This document shows, piece after piece, positions 36,082 through 48,440 of a stretch of DNA of 64,000 bases. The number at the start of each line of letters is the position of its first letter. Positions within the stretch are counted from its first letter, which is position 1. Made by a program: the position numbers and the translations under genes. The stretch comes from Lutjanus erythropterus (lineage: Eukaryota > Chordata > Actinopteri > Lutjaniformes > Lutjanidae), in the NCBI GenBank assembly GCA_020091685.1, contig CM034601.1, positions 12,572,472 to 12,636,471 on the forward strand, given 5' to 3'. Below the pieces are notes generated by a model. That model searched no databases and was not told where the DNA came from. It saw only the letters and a program-made list of their open reading frames with translations.

Positions 36082-37689
36082 TGAGTGTTGAGCGATTGCC
36101 TGAGATCAGCATTTTGACTGTAGATTAAGAAATCATGTGGCGTATCGTGTTACGTAACTTCGCCCTTACGGTAGCTGGTGCAAGCTCAGGCTGAATAACA
36201 GAACTGTGATTGTGTTCTCATCTAATGATAAACCAGGACAAATTGTGCTCTGAATAACTGAATCTTCTGAACCAAGTTTGTGAGAAAGTTAAGGTGACAG
36301 AAAATAAGACGTCAGGGGGAGTTAATCCCAGTTAGCTTTTGGCTTGCAGACCTTTAAGGTGTAAAGGGACCACAGCGAGGACAGGAACATCTGGACGAGT
36401 AATTAAGATAGAACAATCTGGCTCTCAGAATATAAATGTTTGACAGGGAGGAATCACTTATTCCTTCCAAGGCTCCCAACTCCCACTGATTCCTGATATA
36501 GACGACCGTGCCAAATGAACCTGATAAAACCCATCACATTAAAATTTCTCAGCAGGCTTACAATATGTGTTTGTGAATTTTTAGCACTGGTGTTATGGAT
36601 AGTACATTGTGTAATAAAAACTTAAAGGTCTGCTGTGAAATATTCATGGGCATTTATTGGCAGAAATCGAGCATAATATTCTCACGTATGTTTTAATTGG
36701 TGTATAATTACCTGAAAATAAGAATCACTTTATTTTCTTTACCTCAATGAGCTGTTCTATCTACCGAGGGCGTGGGTCCTTTTTTGTGGAGGTTGTCATT
36801 TTTCATTGGCATGTTTCTACGGGAGCCCAGACTGTCAAACCAAACACTGACTCAAGATAGGGTGAGGCAAGGTGTTTGCAATCTGGACATTCACTGCCAG
36901 CCTTGATGCCGCGAAATCCTAAAACAGAAGAATTTTCTTGTGCCACAGTGGACAACTCCAAATCAGAGACAAAGTCGTTGTAGAAATGACTTTGAAACGT
37001 AACTGCTAACTAATCCTAGCTAATATTTTATCTGTCATAGCAACAATAAGAACATTTCTTCACACTACATGAATAAAAAACACCTTGTACCTCTCTCCTA
37101 GTTAATCTGACCTCCTTTATTCTTAAAAGAAACTTTTTAAATAATATAAAGTGGCTCCAGATCTCTGGCACTGCAATGGACACTAAAATAGCTCCTCTTC
37201 TCTTTTGTTTGTAACCTGGAAGAAAAATGCTTTATCATCCACAGAGCAACCCTGTCCTCCCTTTTATTATTTCTCAGAAGCGTTATTTTGATGATGTGTT
37301 TCTACTTTGGAAAGGACCAATCCCCATTCTGTTTTTTTACACTTTCACACTGCAGCCTTGAAGAAAGTAATTTTCTTGCACATAACAAAAAACAAAACAA
37401 AAAAAAAGTTGTCCTCTCTTCCTCTCTTAAAACATCACCTATAGATCAAAATACACTTCTTCGTGCTCAAAGCTTTCATCCCGTCCCTCTTAAGAAAAGT
37501 CCGCCTGTAAGTTAATTCACCAGACTGAAAAGTGATGAAGGAGAGGAATATTAAAAAAGCAGAGAAGAAATGCCATCCAAATTTAGAGAAAGGAATTACA
37601 AAGAAGATCGGCTTGTATCTGGAGGAAACAAAGTGGATTCAAAGAGCCGAGAGGCTTATCCGCAAGTTCAAAACCCTCCAAATCTAAGC
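36082..37689. other. Non-coding sequence
   Basis: No coding signal. 36280-36560 looks unique and complex, but I see no specific motif set. Confidence 0.4.
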
Positions 37690-37860
37690 TGCATCTTATT
37701 TACTGCACCGAGAACATCAAGGACATAATTCTAAAACATTAGCATATTCTCCAAAACAACCCATCCTTGAAAGAAACCCTTAAAGACCTACCTACAATAT
37801 GGTAACTTTAAAAAGAGCAAGAAACATAAGGGACGGAGTTGTTAGAGCATGCCAACATTT
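37690..37860 (+). pseudogene. Degraded reverse-transcriptase-like fragment (LINE- or Penelope-type)
   Basis: In one frame 37711-37800 reads ENIKDIILKH, a stop, then HILQNNPSLKETLKDLPTI. After a frame change 37807-37860 reads TLKRARNIRDGVVRAC. Spacing and wording resemble the C-terminal part of fish non-LTR or Penelope-like retroelement proteins, where a KHW.IL..DPSL motif precedes an R..NLRD.LVRA motif. It is broken by stops and a frameshift. The match is from memory of the family pattern. Confidence 0.4.
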
Positions 37861-38340
37861 TGAAGTCCAAAACTGCCAGTGAAGCCTTTAAACTATCCTG
37901 GCAATGTGAAAACCATCAGTAGTAAAATATGCTTTTCCATTAAAGAGCGTACTGAAAACAGGAGCTGCATTAAGAGGAATGATGTAACCAGTCCTGCTGC
38001 AAGACACACACTTTATGCAAGTGATTAAGTCCAGCCAAAGGGGTCATAAGGTCAATTTATTGTTCAGTGTGGCTCATGTCCATTATTGGGGGACACAGCT
38101 CTCGTCTCCCTGCCAGTTTGGGAATGTGATGGGCCAGAAGCCACATGACTGTATGTACCCAGCCCGTCTATGTGTGGGTGTCCCATTGACTGATGTGTAT
38201 TTATATGATTGATGTTTTTTTGAATGCTACAAATGAAGTTCTTCTTTATACTCATGTGACAAATGTTTTTGGTCTTTTGACCTCTTGAAAATAGCAAAAC
38301 ATGAGAGCATCCAAACTATTTTCACTTCGGTTTCTTCAAC
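37861..38340. other. Non-coding sequence
   Basis: Possibly flanking retroelement remnant; nothing recognised. Confidence 0.35.
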
Positions 38341-38416
38341 GGATTAAACAAACAATATATCGCACGTTAATTAGTGAGCTTTAGACAGATTTTGTTACAT
38401 TTGCACCAAACTCCTT

Positions 38417-38972
38417 GTGTTTTTCCTGCATTCATGTGGCGCTGGATTAATTGGGAAAATGAGTTCCTGACTGGGAAAATTCCTGTGAACACCCACTTAA
38501 ACTTTTTAGTAATTCATGTAGTGCATATCACTTTTTTTGTTCACGTGTAATTTATATATGGTGACCTAGATTAGATTGAAAAGTTATTTATTAGCAATAA
38601 CAGTTGATAACAACTGCGGTAGAGCAATATTTTGTTTGTTTGTTTATTAGATTCCCATTAGCCACTGTATTATAACAGCAGCTACTCTTCCTGGGGTCCC
38701 CATCATATTTCAGTGGTTTTAGGGATTGTTGTAGTGCAGCATAAAGTCTGGGATGAAATCATTTTATTATATAAAGCTTCACTCTGTTTGCACACACTTG
38801 AATAGCAACATAAGTCTTCACTGGGACACAACAACAACAACCCTAACCTCCACTTTGTAGCGTCCATGTTGTTTCCACTTAACAGCTTAAAAGTTCATGA
38901 AAAGACCGAAGTTGGAAAAACGACTTCCCAACTTGGCAAACAGGACCATCTGAGCACCATGTGAATGCAGCA
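38417..38972. mobile_element. Element nested in the split MITE
   Basis: The left end cctgcattcatgtggcgctg is mirrored by the right end agcaccatgtgaatgcagca. The words gggaaaatgagttcctgactggg and ccaacttggcaaacaggacc lie just inside. This is an inverted-repeat element that itself contains a LINE-tail-like block at 38634-38705. Confidence 0.55.
38634..38705. repeat. LINE-tail-like block with (TTTG)n
   Basis: Four tttg units, then attagattcccattagcc and agcagctactcttcctggggtcccc. The paired cccattag..ctggggtcc wording is common at the ends of fish non-LTR retroposon copies. Confidence 0.45.
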
Positions 38973-39112
38973 TTTATGCTAAGCTAAGCTAACTTTCTGC
39001 TTGGGTTGGCCTCATATTTAATGTACATATGTGGGAATGGTATCAATCTTCTAATAAAAATCTCTAAGAGAAGCAAATGAGTGTGTTTTCCATTATGTCA
39101 AACTGTTCCTAA

Positions 39113-42100
39113 TTTTTTTTTGAAGCACATACTAAATAATAAGCAAGAAAAGACTAACAGCTATTAAACTTGACATCTTCCTTGCTGTGGATAGTTTCAC
39201 CAATTTTTATGTTTGGTAGCAGAAAGTTTAGAATTAAAATAGTAAAATTGTTGATGATTATTAATAACTAATTATTTTAGACACTGTTTTTAGAAAGCTA
39301 TTGTGGTTTTCAGTGCTTTGCATACAACAAAAACATTTAATTTGCAGTTACAGACAAACAACTCAAAGTAACTGAATCCATCTGCATGGATTTATTCTGG
39401 GAGCGTTGCAGTGGGTGGGAGAATATATTTTGTTGTGTACTTTACTGACCCAAACATCTATTCAAGATGTGATAGAAACTTAGAAACCTTTCTATAACTG
39501 CTCAGATAGAAGATTTTAATTTCCAAGTCATGTTTTCTGTATCTATATGTACGAGTTTAACCTGAGCCAGGCCATAAATATCACCATGGATTGATACTCA
39601 GTATTGGCTGATACATAAAGTAGTGGTATTGTATTGTATTGTCTAATATTATTTGTATGTTTTAAAATTGTGTTTGGACAAACTCGAATGAAGAAATTCT
39701 TACAATAAAAACATGTTTCCATTAAACACACAATCCTAAACAGACTCAGAAGTGGCCCAGATATTTGGAGCTCACAAAACCTACTCAGTTAATGTCCACA
39801 AGTGATGACTTTAATAGATCAAAGAAATGCAAAGTGACATTGTTGCACTCTGCATGCACATGGCGTGAAGTTCCGCCTGAGCTTCAACCAGAAACTCCTT
39901 AATTCTCAGTTCACAGCTGACGAAACTAAGATTTGGGGGATTACGGAGTTGCTGGAGGGCGTAACGTGAAGTCATGTCTGGAAACCTCCGCCTGGTAGTC
40001 ACACTGTGCACATCATTCAAACTGGCTTTCTCCACGTCTGCCGGCTGACACACACATCACAGTGCATCGCTGTACCCTCGGAGGTGCAGCTGTGTCGACT
40101 GATAAGACACACTCGGAGCTCCACCTCGCAGTTAAAGTGATCTGGATAAAACATAAGCCCAACCAGTTCTTTCTGTGACACACACACCCTGAGAAGACTA
40201 GCTTGACGTCTTAATAAACAAACTAACTTAACACACACACCCATTATTTTCTTTTTTTTGTCCCCGCGCACACACGCAAACACACATATATCAGTGACTT
40301 TCAGGGCTGTAAGGAGGACTTTCCATTATTGATGAGGCCACATGCTCTGTACCTTTATTGGGGCAGGGGGTGGCTCAGGTCTGCTTGACTCAGCATTCCT
40401 CTGCCATTGCTCTTTCTTTTAGCCTCAGTCAGCAGTGTGTGCGTCGCTGTGTGTGTTTGTGCGTGTGTGTGCAGACACGCGGGAAAGAGAAAACAAGAGA
40501 AAGACAAACACAGACAAGGATCCCCACGCTGGCCGATCTTACAGGAGACACAACGCGGGTCGGTGTACAGCCAGCAGGTCAACAGGCAGCAAACAGACGT
40601 TTTGATCCTGACTTGTAAGTCAACAAAAGTTTCCGGAGGCTTAAATCGAAATTAACCCAGAAGAAAAGGCCAAGACACCGATTTACCCACCAACCACAGC
40701 CTCAACAGGCCTACAAGACTTGTGTTGCTGCAATCAGTGATACGACAAACAAGTTGGTTAACAGCTGAGTGTGAATGTCAACCTCCTCTTAATTTTGAGT
40801 TGGAGATTTTGGAAATTTCTGAGGGCTACAATATCTTCTGCTTGGCGTCCAAAAACAGTGGCAATTCACCGACTATCAACCATCACAGGGAGTTAGATTT
40901 AAATAAAATCCCGTATCAGCTTTTGAGGTGCTTTAACAGCTGTCTTCTGGGCTCAGTATGAGTCTGATCTTAACCCAACTACATTGATATAATAAAGAAA
41001 ACTGGTTACAGCTTTTGAGCCGGGCTTCGTTCATTTCAACGTTGCTAAGTGACTCAAAAAAGTTCCAAAAAAGCCACGCCTTCCTGTATGACTGTATTAG
41101 AGCCAGCCATAAGGAAAAAACAGAACAAACAAACAAAAAAATGAGATGTTTTTTCATTTTGAATTTCAAGAAGATGAAGAGAATAAACCTGAAATTTCAT
41201 GATTTAAGTCAAACTTATGAGAAGCAAACTACTAATTAGCTCATATAGCTGCGTCTACAAAATGCCTTGTGTGGTGGAACTGGTGAAGTACTTCAGAATC
41301 GGTTTTAGTAACGAGGAAATATTTTCTCTTTTAGCGCATAAACACAGTGTGGTAATCAGCATACGGGCTTTGAAGAGATTGTTCTGAAAACTGCATTTGT
41401 TAAGAAGGAGAAACCACGCAAACTCGGAAGAGGTGCAAACTTTAATGCAAAGATATATAAGATCTGTCTAAATTGCGTCCAGGTCCAACAACTGATATCA
41501 AGACAAGACATTTTGTAGAGGCAGTCATATGTTCTAATGTTAGAAATTTCATATATTCTCAAAGGTTGGACTTTAATCTTGAAATTTTATTCCTGGCATA
41601 ACTGATTCTTGAAATGCAACAGCACTGCAACTCTCCTTTGATTTAGTTCAACTTCTGAACATTTCAACTTTTCTCAACATTTCAGTTTATTCCCTACATT
41701 TTGACTTTTATTTTTTTCAAAATGCAAAATGCAAAAAAAATCCTCTTCTCATTTTTACTGGACACAATAGATCAGATTCTGATAATGAAACAAATCATTT
41801 TGTGACCGCTTCAGTGCTCAAAAACTGTATCTAAACTGTATCTACTAGTTTACAGCTGCCTAATTCACAATGTAAGTCTATGGGAAAAGTCCAGGGCACT
41901 TCCTGGAGGCTGGCCCTACACTAAGGAGATGAGCTCTGCTAATTTTTGTAGATTTGAAATGGTCAGTCAGGGTATCTTGGAAGGGGGAGGCTATGAATTC
42001 AGGGGTGCATGCTGGGTAGTTTCTAGACTGTAAGTATCGTTGCCAGTTCAGTTCTGAAGCACTTGTGTTTGCTAATTGTCCTTTCCTTGTTGTATTTTAG

Positions 42101-44264
42101 TGTCATTCAGCAAGCTTGTCAATATCTGATCATATTTTATTACATACCTTTATTTCAGGGTAAATTTGCACCAAACACCAAAGAAAATTCTTTCCTCCAT
42201 TATGAACGTGTTGCTGGATACTGTGATGGCTAATGTTCGTAAAATAATGTATTTTAAGTATTTCAGATACTCAAATGCAAGCTCTTAAAGCATTTTGTTT
42301 CATAGAACATTTGTTGTTGTTTTCTGCCCAGCGAAATATAAATGACAAAATACACAAAAGTAATTAAATAAGTTTTTTTTAAATACATTTAATTGAAATA
42401 CTGCCCTTCTTTGCATACAAGGACGGATTCGCACATTGAAAGGCTCCTGTTTAAAGTATTTATTCATGTGATATTTTGAGCTCCAGGCTCATCTTCAGAC
42501 TGCTACTTACATGTATAGAGAGTTGGCATCTTAAAGAACCCGTAATTCATCATACATCCACCACGTGATATATATTTAGCACATGTAATAAGCCATAGAA
42601 GTTACATTGTACATGCCCACACCAATCAGATAAATACCTGCATTTTTGAAGAAAAAAAAAGTAAATAATTTTAGAAAAAAGACATTCAGCTATTTTTATG
42701 ATCCAGCACCAATCCCACTGGGGGTATAGATATGTGCGTCTTTTTCAAGACTGCTAGTGAGGATAAAACTTATTCTGGGAGAAGCAGAACTGGATGATGA
42801 ACATTGATGAAATGCGATTACACCATAATATGACATATTACATGAGATTCTCCATATTACAACACTTATTGGGAAACCAGCTCAATGCGACTTGACCTGA
42901 CTTGACCTGCGACTTGAACGTCACACGATCACAGCTGAAAATGATCAAAATGGTGGAGTTTTCATTTGATGCTGGCCACCGCATCCAGCCGCTGTTGTCC
43001 TGGCCTCTTTTCAGCCTGTCACCCGGCCAGACTCATCAGCCATGGAGAAGTGCCCAGAAGGTAAATGAAACCACTCCTGCTTTAGAGGCACAGTGCCTCG
43101 ATTGATTTCACACACACACATCTGTGCACATTCTTGAATTATACACATTCACACACACACACAGACACACACAGACACGACCCTTTGGCAAATAGATATC
43201 TTGTTTCCAAATGTTTTTGTTGCGCTAATTCATAAGAAAAATATAGATGCAAACAGCTGAAAATAATCAGAATCCCTTTATATGTCACCAGCAGTGAATG
43301 AATGAACAAGTAGCCCAAATTTGACATTGCCATGGCAACAACAAATTCACACATTGCAGCCTGCCATATATAGTACAAGAATCACTCAAGATACAGGGAT
43401 GTAGTGAAAGATAAAGATAGAGAAACACAATTATACTGTACATCCTTGACCCAGTTTCCCCCAAAAGAAAGGATCAATATCATTTTGACTAAACCAAGAC
43501 ACTTTGTTCAGTCCCTGTTTGAGTACAAGGTTAAATCTCCTCTCACGTAGCTCTTTGTGAAACTTTCTTGGCATTTATGTGCACAGTTCACATCTGATTA
43601 TCACGACCACCACTAGGGCAAAATTGGGTAATCTTCCAGTAGTAATTTTCTCTGCCAGTTACCGTAATTATGCAAATTTTCTCTCTGAAGTTGGTGCTGC
43701 TCCAAATAAAATGATTTTTTTTAAAAGTTCATTACATTTACACACATCTTTCAAAGATAGACCATTTTTAATATCACTTGTCAGAATGTCCTTTATTAAT
43801 ATTTGACTTTACACACAATACTGGCTCAGCCTAAAAGAATTAAAGTGACAATTTGCACGGATGTTTTTAAAGGCAGAATCAGTAGGATTTGTCTGAGCTG
43901 TTTCATAAACAGTCAGAAACGCCCATGCGAATTGTTACCTTCATTAGTAACTTATTTTACTTCAGTCATAATAAATTACATAGAGAGATTCCAGTTTTAT
44001 GATCAAACTGGTTATTGTAATTCCAGTGATCAGCTTGTGTCCACCAATTTCTATATCATCACCTGTGCACAGATTTAACATAGCAATACTTGAAATCATC
44101 CAACAAAACAAATAAAAAAACAAACAAACCCCTAAACAAGTACAAAGAAATATCAGACATACATTTAATCAATTTAATCGGTCATTCATTCATTTTCATC
44201 TTTGCTACAGTGCAAAATGTTGAATTTTGAGTGTGTTAACTCACTTAACTACATATTTGCTTAA
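39113..44264. other. Long non-coding stretch with minor simple repeats
   Basis: Contains GT runs at 40449-40472 and CA runs at 43150-43179. I find no coding exon I would defend. A 46-bp exon-like island at 43015-43060 and an X-box motif at 43326-43339 are discussed separately. Confidence 0.45.
43326..43339. promoter_or_regulatory. RFX X-box-like palindrome
   Basis: ATTGCCATGGCAAC contains the perfect 12-bp palindrome TTGCCATGGCAA and matches the RFX X-box consensus GTTGCCATGGCAAC except at the first base. No adjacent gene explains it, so it may be chance. Confidence 0.3.
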
Positions 44265-44299
<35 letters not shown>

Positions 44300-44340
44300 T
44301 ACACACACACACACATACATATGCACGCACACACAAACAC
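44265..44340. repeat. (TC)n followed by (AC)n microsatellite
   Basis: Twelve TC units run directly into AC repeats with a few T interruptions. Confidence 0.97.
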
Positions 44341-44436
44341 ATTGACAGTCACTTCACAGACCCCCAGCTGCTGCTCTGCTGTAATTTATTATCCCTGCTG
44401 TACCCAGTGGAGTCATGAAATCAGCCTGGCCTTCGT

Positions 44437-44480
<44 letters not shown>

Positions 44481-44511
44481 AACACACACACACACACATA
44501 CGCACACACAC
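44437..44511. repeat. (AC)n microsatellite
   Basis: About 35 AC units with ataa and atacg interruptions. Confidence 0.97.
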
Positions 44512-44958
44512 TCAGTCCATGAATCCTTTTTCAAACAGTCATCCCGGCTCGCTATCCGGGCAGAGACCTCTTTGGCTTAATTAGTGCAGGGTCCCCGGGG
44601 ACACCACAACAGGACAAAATACACTGGACGGATGAAGGATGTGAAAGGTCTCCGGCTGTCAGAAAGAAAAAAAAAACAAAAAAACACAGGAGTTACTCTC
44701 TTACATAAAAAGTGAAGGATGCTGATGGTTTTTAATATGTCCTTCAAATTATGTTATCAATGATTATAAATGATTAATTAAGACAGATCAATCAGACTAT
44801 GGTCGAAATATTGGAAAACTGGCTCATCTGTCAATTCTTCTTTGTGTGAAGATTATAAATAACAATGTTGAAAATAAATGCAACACAAATAAAATCCTTG
44901 TCTGAGGCATTTAAAACACTTCCAAAAACTACATAATCTATGTTTTTGTCTTTCTTAA

Positions 44959-45745
44959 AGAGATAATTGGCATTTTTTGAAGTGGGGTCGGTTCTTATGC
45001 ATGGTTACGGTATTATTGACAGTCGATGACGACCGCCACACCCCAGAACAGAAGCTAATCAATGTTCTGCTATGAACAGGGTCAGCCACAAAATGTATTT
45101 TACACTATGTATCTAGAATATTTTCTCCACTTTACCTTGCTGTCTACAGTCTTTTCAAACAGGAAATCGGAGTTATGTTATGTTATGAGGGCCAAATATC
45201 ATTTGTGCTCTCTAAACCAGACTCCATTGACAAATTCAGTCGTTTTACCTCACAGAACACAGGAGTTGCCGGTCTAACGCTGCCTCGGTCAGTTAGTTTG
45301 TTTGTGTTATTGTGTGACTTCAGTGAGTCTGAACTAAACATTTAAAACACTGAAGTCACACAATAAGACAAACAAACTAACAGACTGAGGCAGCAGTAGA
45401 CCAGCAACTCTTGTGTTCTCTGAAGTAAAATGACTGATTTTGTGAATGGAGTCTGGTTAGACTGGAGAGAAAAATATTTGGCTCCTATAATTGTGGTTTC
45501 CTGTTGGAAAAGGCTGTCGGATGACAAGGTAAAGTGATGAAAATATTCTAAATATAGTATGCACTTAATCTAATATTGATATTTTTGGGTGAATTTTTAC
45601 ATTTTTCTGCTGACTCCATGCACAGCTTCCTTCCCTCTTTGCTTCTCCAAACTGGGGCATATCGACCGCCATCTACTTTGGGTAATACACTGACTATCGA
45701 TAAGTACCTCATACAACCCTTCTTCAAAAACTCCAAACTATCCCT
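44959..45745. mobile_element. TTAA-flanked foldback (near-palindromic) DNA element, about 787 bp
   Basis: Flanked by TTAA at 44955-44958 and 45746-45749. The left end agagataattggcattttttgaag pairs with the reverse complement of the right end, agggatagtttggagtttttgaag. The arms stay complementary to the centre near 45338: gtgttattgtgtgacttcag pairs with ctgaagtcacacaataagac, and caggagttgccggtctaacgctgcct with the mirrored aggcagcagtagaccagcaactc. It has no transposase. TTAA duplication fits the piggyBac or Kolobok superfamilies. Confidence 0.85.
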
Positions 45746-45749
45746 TTAA

Positions 45750-46254
45750 TATGTCCTTCCAGATATATATACGCCAATATATATACTGTGGCATTTGCCT
45801 GTGTCCCTGATCCTACTTGCCACAGCTTTTCTAGCCTCCTCTCTCATATTTGCTTTTTGCATCATCTAATTCACCCCCCTCCCACTCCACCCTGTACCCA
45901 GAGGTCCTTGCTGTGTCCCAAAGCCACACAGGAGCACGTCCACACCGTTTTGTCAGCAACATGTACACTCTCTGAATATTTCATGGGACACAAACACGAC
46001 CCTACAACAGCACACCATGAGGCTTTGTTACATCCATTCAAACCCATCCATCTTTCTTTCAAACACCACACATGCAGAACATCTACATAATTTACACAAA
46101 TACTATCGCTGTCATGCGTTTCCCAAATGTCATTTTGGGAAAGAGCCATGTTTTTAGATGGCTCACAATCAAAGACGTGAGCCAAGCCAAAGGGAGCTGC
46201 AGAATTTGCTCTACCGTCAGAGTAGCAGGAAATTGTTAAAATTGAGATTTTAAA
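45750..46254. other. Non-coding sequence
   Basis: Opposed overlapping ORFs (45788-46090 + and 45871-46185 -) show no family signal. A 24-bp imperfect palindrome (tttcccaaatgtcattttgggaaa) lies at 46119-46142. Confidence 0.4.
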
Positions 46255-46450
46255 AGAACAATATGTAACAATTGTGCATCCAAATAGCGAGCTGGAGCCA
46301 TAGACTATATATTAAGTAGGCTGAAATCCTATTTAATATACAGTCTATGGCTGAAGTGAGTTATTTTCCTCCTGCACCCTCGACTTGAGGAAGCTCAGAC
46401 TAGCTGCACGTACACCAGGGGAGTGCAAGATGAGTACAACATTGTAAGTT
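46255..46450 (+). repeat. Dispersed repeat family E, copy 1, with internal hairpin
   Basis: The order acaatatgtaacaattg, agctggagccatagac, cctatttaatatacagtc, gtgagttattttcc, gaggaagctcagactagctgca and gagtgcaagatgagtacaacat matches the reverse complement of 56280-56478. Its core is a hairpin: 46298-46320 pairs with 46328-46350, 21 of 23 positions. Confidence 0.8.
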
Positions 46451-48079
46451 GACTCACTGCTACACACTGCAACTGTAGTTCAGTGACTGCCTGCATTCTG
46501 TCTGCCAAACTCCATTAACGTATTGCTCAATTTAACAGTTGTAAAAATCTACACCTTCTACAAGATTATTGATGATTTCTTACGACTCATAAGTGGCACA
46601 CACTTAAGTGACATTTATAATTCGACTCAACTATTGTAAAATGTGATTAACAGCTTTTATCTATGATATGCATTATTTTTTGGACATTGTTTAACCTTAT
46701 TGATGAATAAACTGTGCTCAATTTTAGCTGTTTTCTGAGTGTTTTCTTACTTTTACATTAGTCGGTTAGTCTACATTAGAATTTCTGTTAAACAGACAGG
46801 GAAATTAGTTGCCAGGAATATCCGAAGTTATGAATAGAAATTTTAAAGGTGGACACTGCAGCTGTATTGTTGTTGTCAGGGAGGATGGTATTTCAACTGA
46901 CATCTTTCCTTAAATTCTGATGGCATGTCATGGTCACTTGTTACAGCAAACATATTACAGATTTCTTGTTTAAGACATAAATTATCAGCGTTGGAGTTTA
47001 GCTTGTGTACATATGCATTTAAAAAAACGTTTGTGCACATATACAAACACATACTCGCACACACACGCATCTGTACTCTGGGAGAAATTGCACCATAATT
47101 ATGCCTAAGGTAAAAAGGCGATTAATTTTTTAATGGAGCCAATGTTTTATTCATAGCACCTATCCAGTCTTGGATACGGCCGCACACTCGAAACCATTGC
47201 CAGGAAGAGAACACATGGCAAAAGTAGCTATTAGCTATTTCATACAGTAGACAAATTACACATCTCAGTAGCTTTGAACACAGTAAGATTTTAGGGCTGA
47301 AACTGTACACATATAGATGCCATAAATTATTTAACGAGTATGTGTGCCATTTCCTGTCTGCTTTGTGGTTTGGGAATTTGATTTAAAAAAAAAAAAACTG
47401 TGTGACGGAGAGTGAAAGACAGACAGAGAAAGGGACGACAGGAAGAGAGGGTGTTGTCTCCTGAGTGAGGCCAGTAAGACCGGTTATTCTGTCCTAGAAA
47501 TCCATTTACTGAACGGATCACTCTGCCTAATCATCCACCCCGCTGTGAGAGGAGTACTCTGCCCTACACAGGAGAAACCGTAAAGCTGGAGCACATTAGG
47601 ACTATCAAACATGAACTCCTGCTGATTCTCGCCCTCCGGTGTGTGATTAAGATTTCACTTGAACACTTTTGTTTGGGGAACGGAGCGGATATTAGAAAAG
47701 GAGGAAAAGGAAATGGAGGTCACGAATAGAAATTATGATGTATCATAGAAATGCATGATACAAGTTTTACGCCGGAGCTGCTGTAGTGTTGGACCTATTA
47801 CACTGATTAAAAAGCAATGCAGGGAAAATGACTAGCATTATTATATCATCATCATTAGACAATTAAAATACTAATTATATTATTCCAGAGTAGATAAAGA
47901 GGACAGAAAATTTTGCTCTCTAAATTCAGACAGAGTTATTCCTCCAAATGAAGAACGTTAATGACAAGTGCCTCATATTACATTTAAAGGGAGCCGACAT
48001 TTATCTGCAAGTCCTCCGTTTTATCTGGAAGTGATGGAGCTTTGAGCTGGTGCTTAGCTTCATTGCCAATAAAAGTCAG
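46451..48079. other. Non-coding sequence
   Basis: No coding signal. 47540-47690 and 47920-48060 are complex, unique-looking stretches of balanced composition that could be conserved elements; no direct evidence. Confidence 0.35.
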
Positions 48080-48440
48080 GGTAAGACTTTCTACTACCAC
48101 ATCTATAGTGCAGTATGGGACCATTCATAGTGAATTAAAATGCATGCATAATGCTTTATGACTACACTCATAAACACTAATGCTTTGTGGTGCACTATAT
48201 CAACAGTCATAAATGAATTTCATTATGAATTATAAGTTCAAGTGTCTTATGGATGCTCTTGACTGATTATAAGGTGGACTGATGGCTCTTAGTACATTAT
48301 AAATACCTATACTCACCTGCACATACCTCAACTATCAACTGTAGTAAGGACTTTGCTGATTGGCATTATGAATGCATTATAATTTACTATGAATGCCCCC
48401 ATAACACAGTGTAGATGTGGTTTTCATAGAAAATGTTACC
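48080..48440. repeat. Probable dispersed cattatgaat-type repeat
   Basis: Repeated words (cattcatagtgaatta, cattatgaattataag, cattatgaatgcattataatttactatgaatg, catagaaaatgttacc) resemble a common fish element with gttacc at one end. Single copy here. Confidence 0.45.

Larger units (their letters stand above)
38341..39112. mobile_element. MITE (ttaaaggaacagttc family) split by an insertion
   Basis: The left part ggattaaacaaacaatatat, ttaattagtgagctttag, attttgtta matches 49626-49705. The right part tatgctaagctaagctaac...tcaatcttctaa...tcaaactgttcct continues the same family to its terminal repeat. About 570 bp of unrelated DNA (38415-38975) replaces roughly 65 bp between them. Confidence 0.65.

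Noticed and set aside
45788..46185. Two overlapping opposed ORFs of about 100 codons
   Set aside because: No family resemblance, no splice sites that would extend them; expected by chance.
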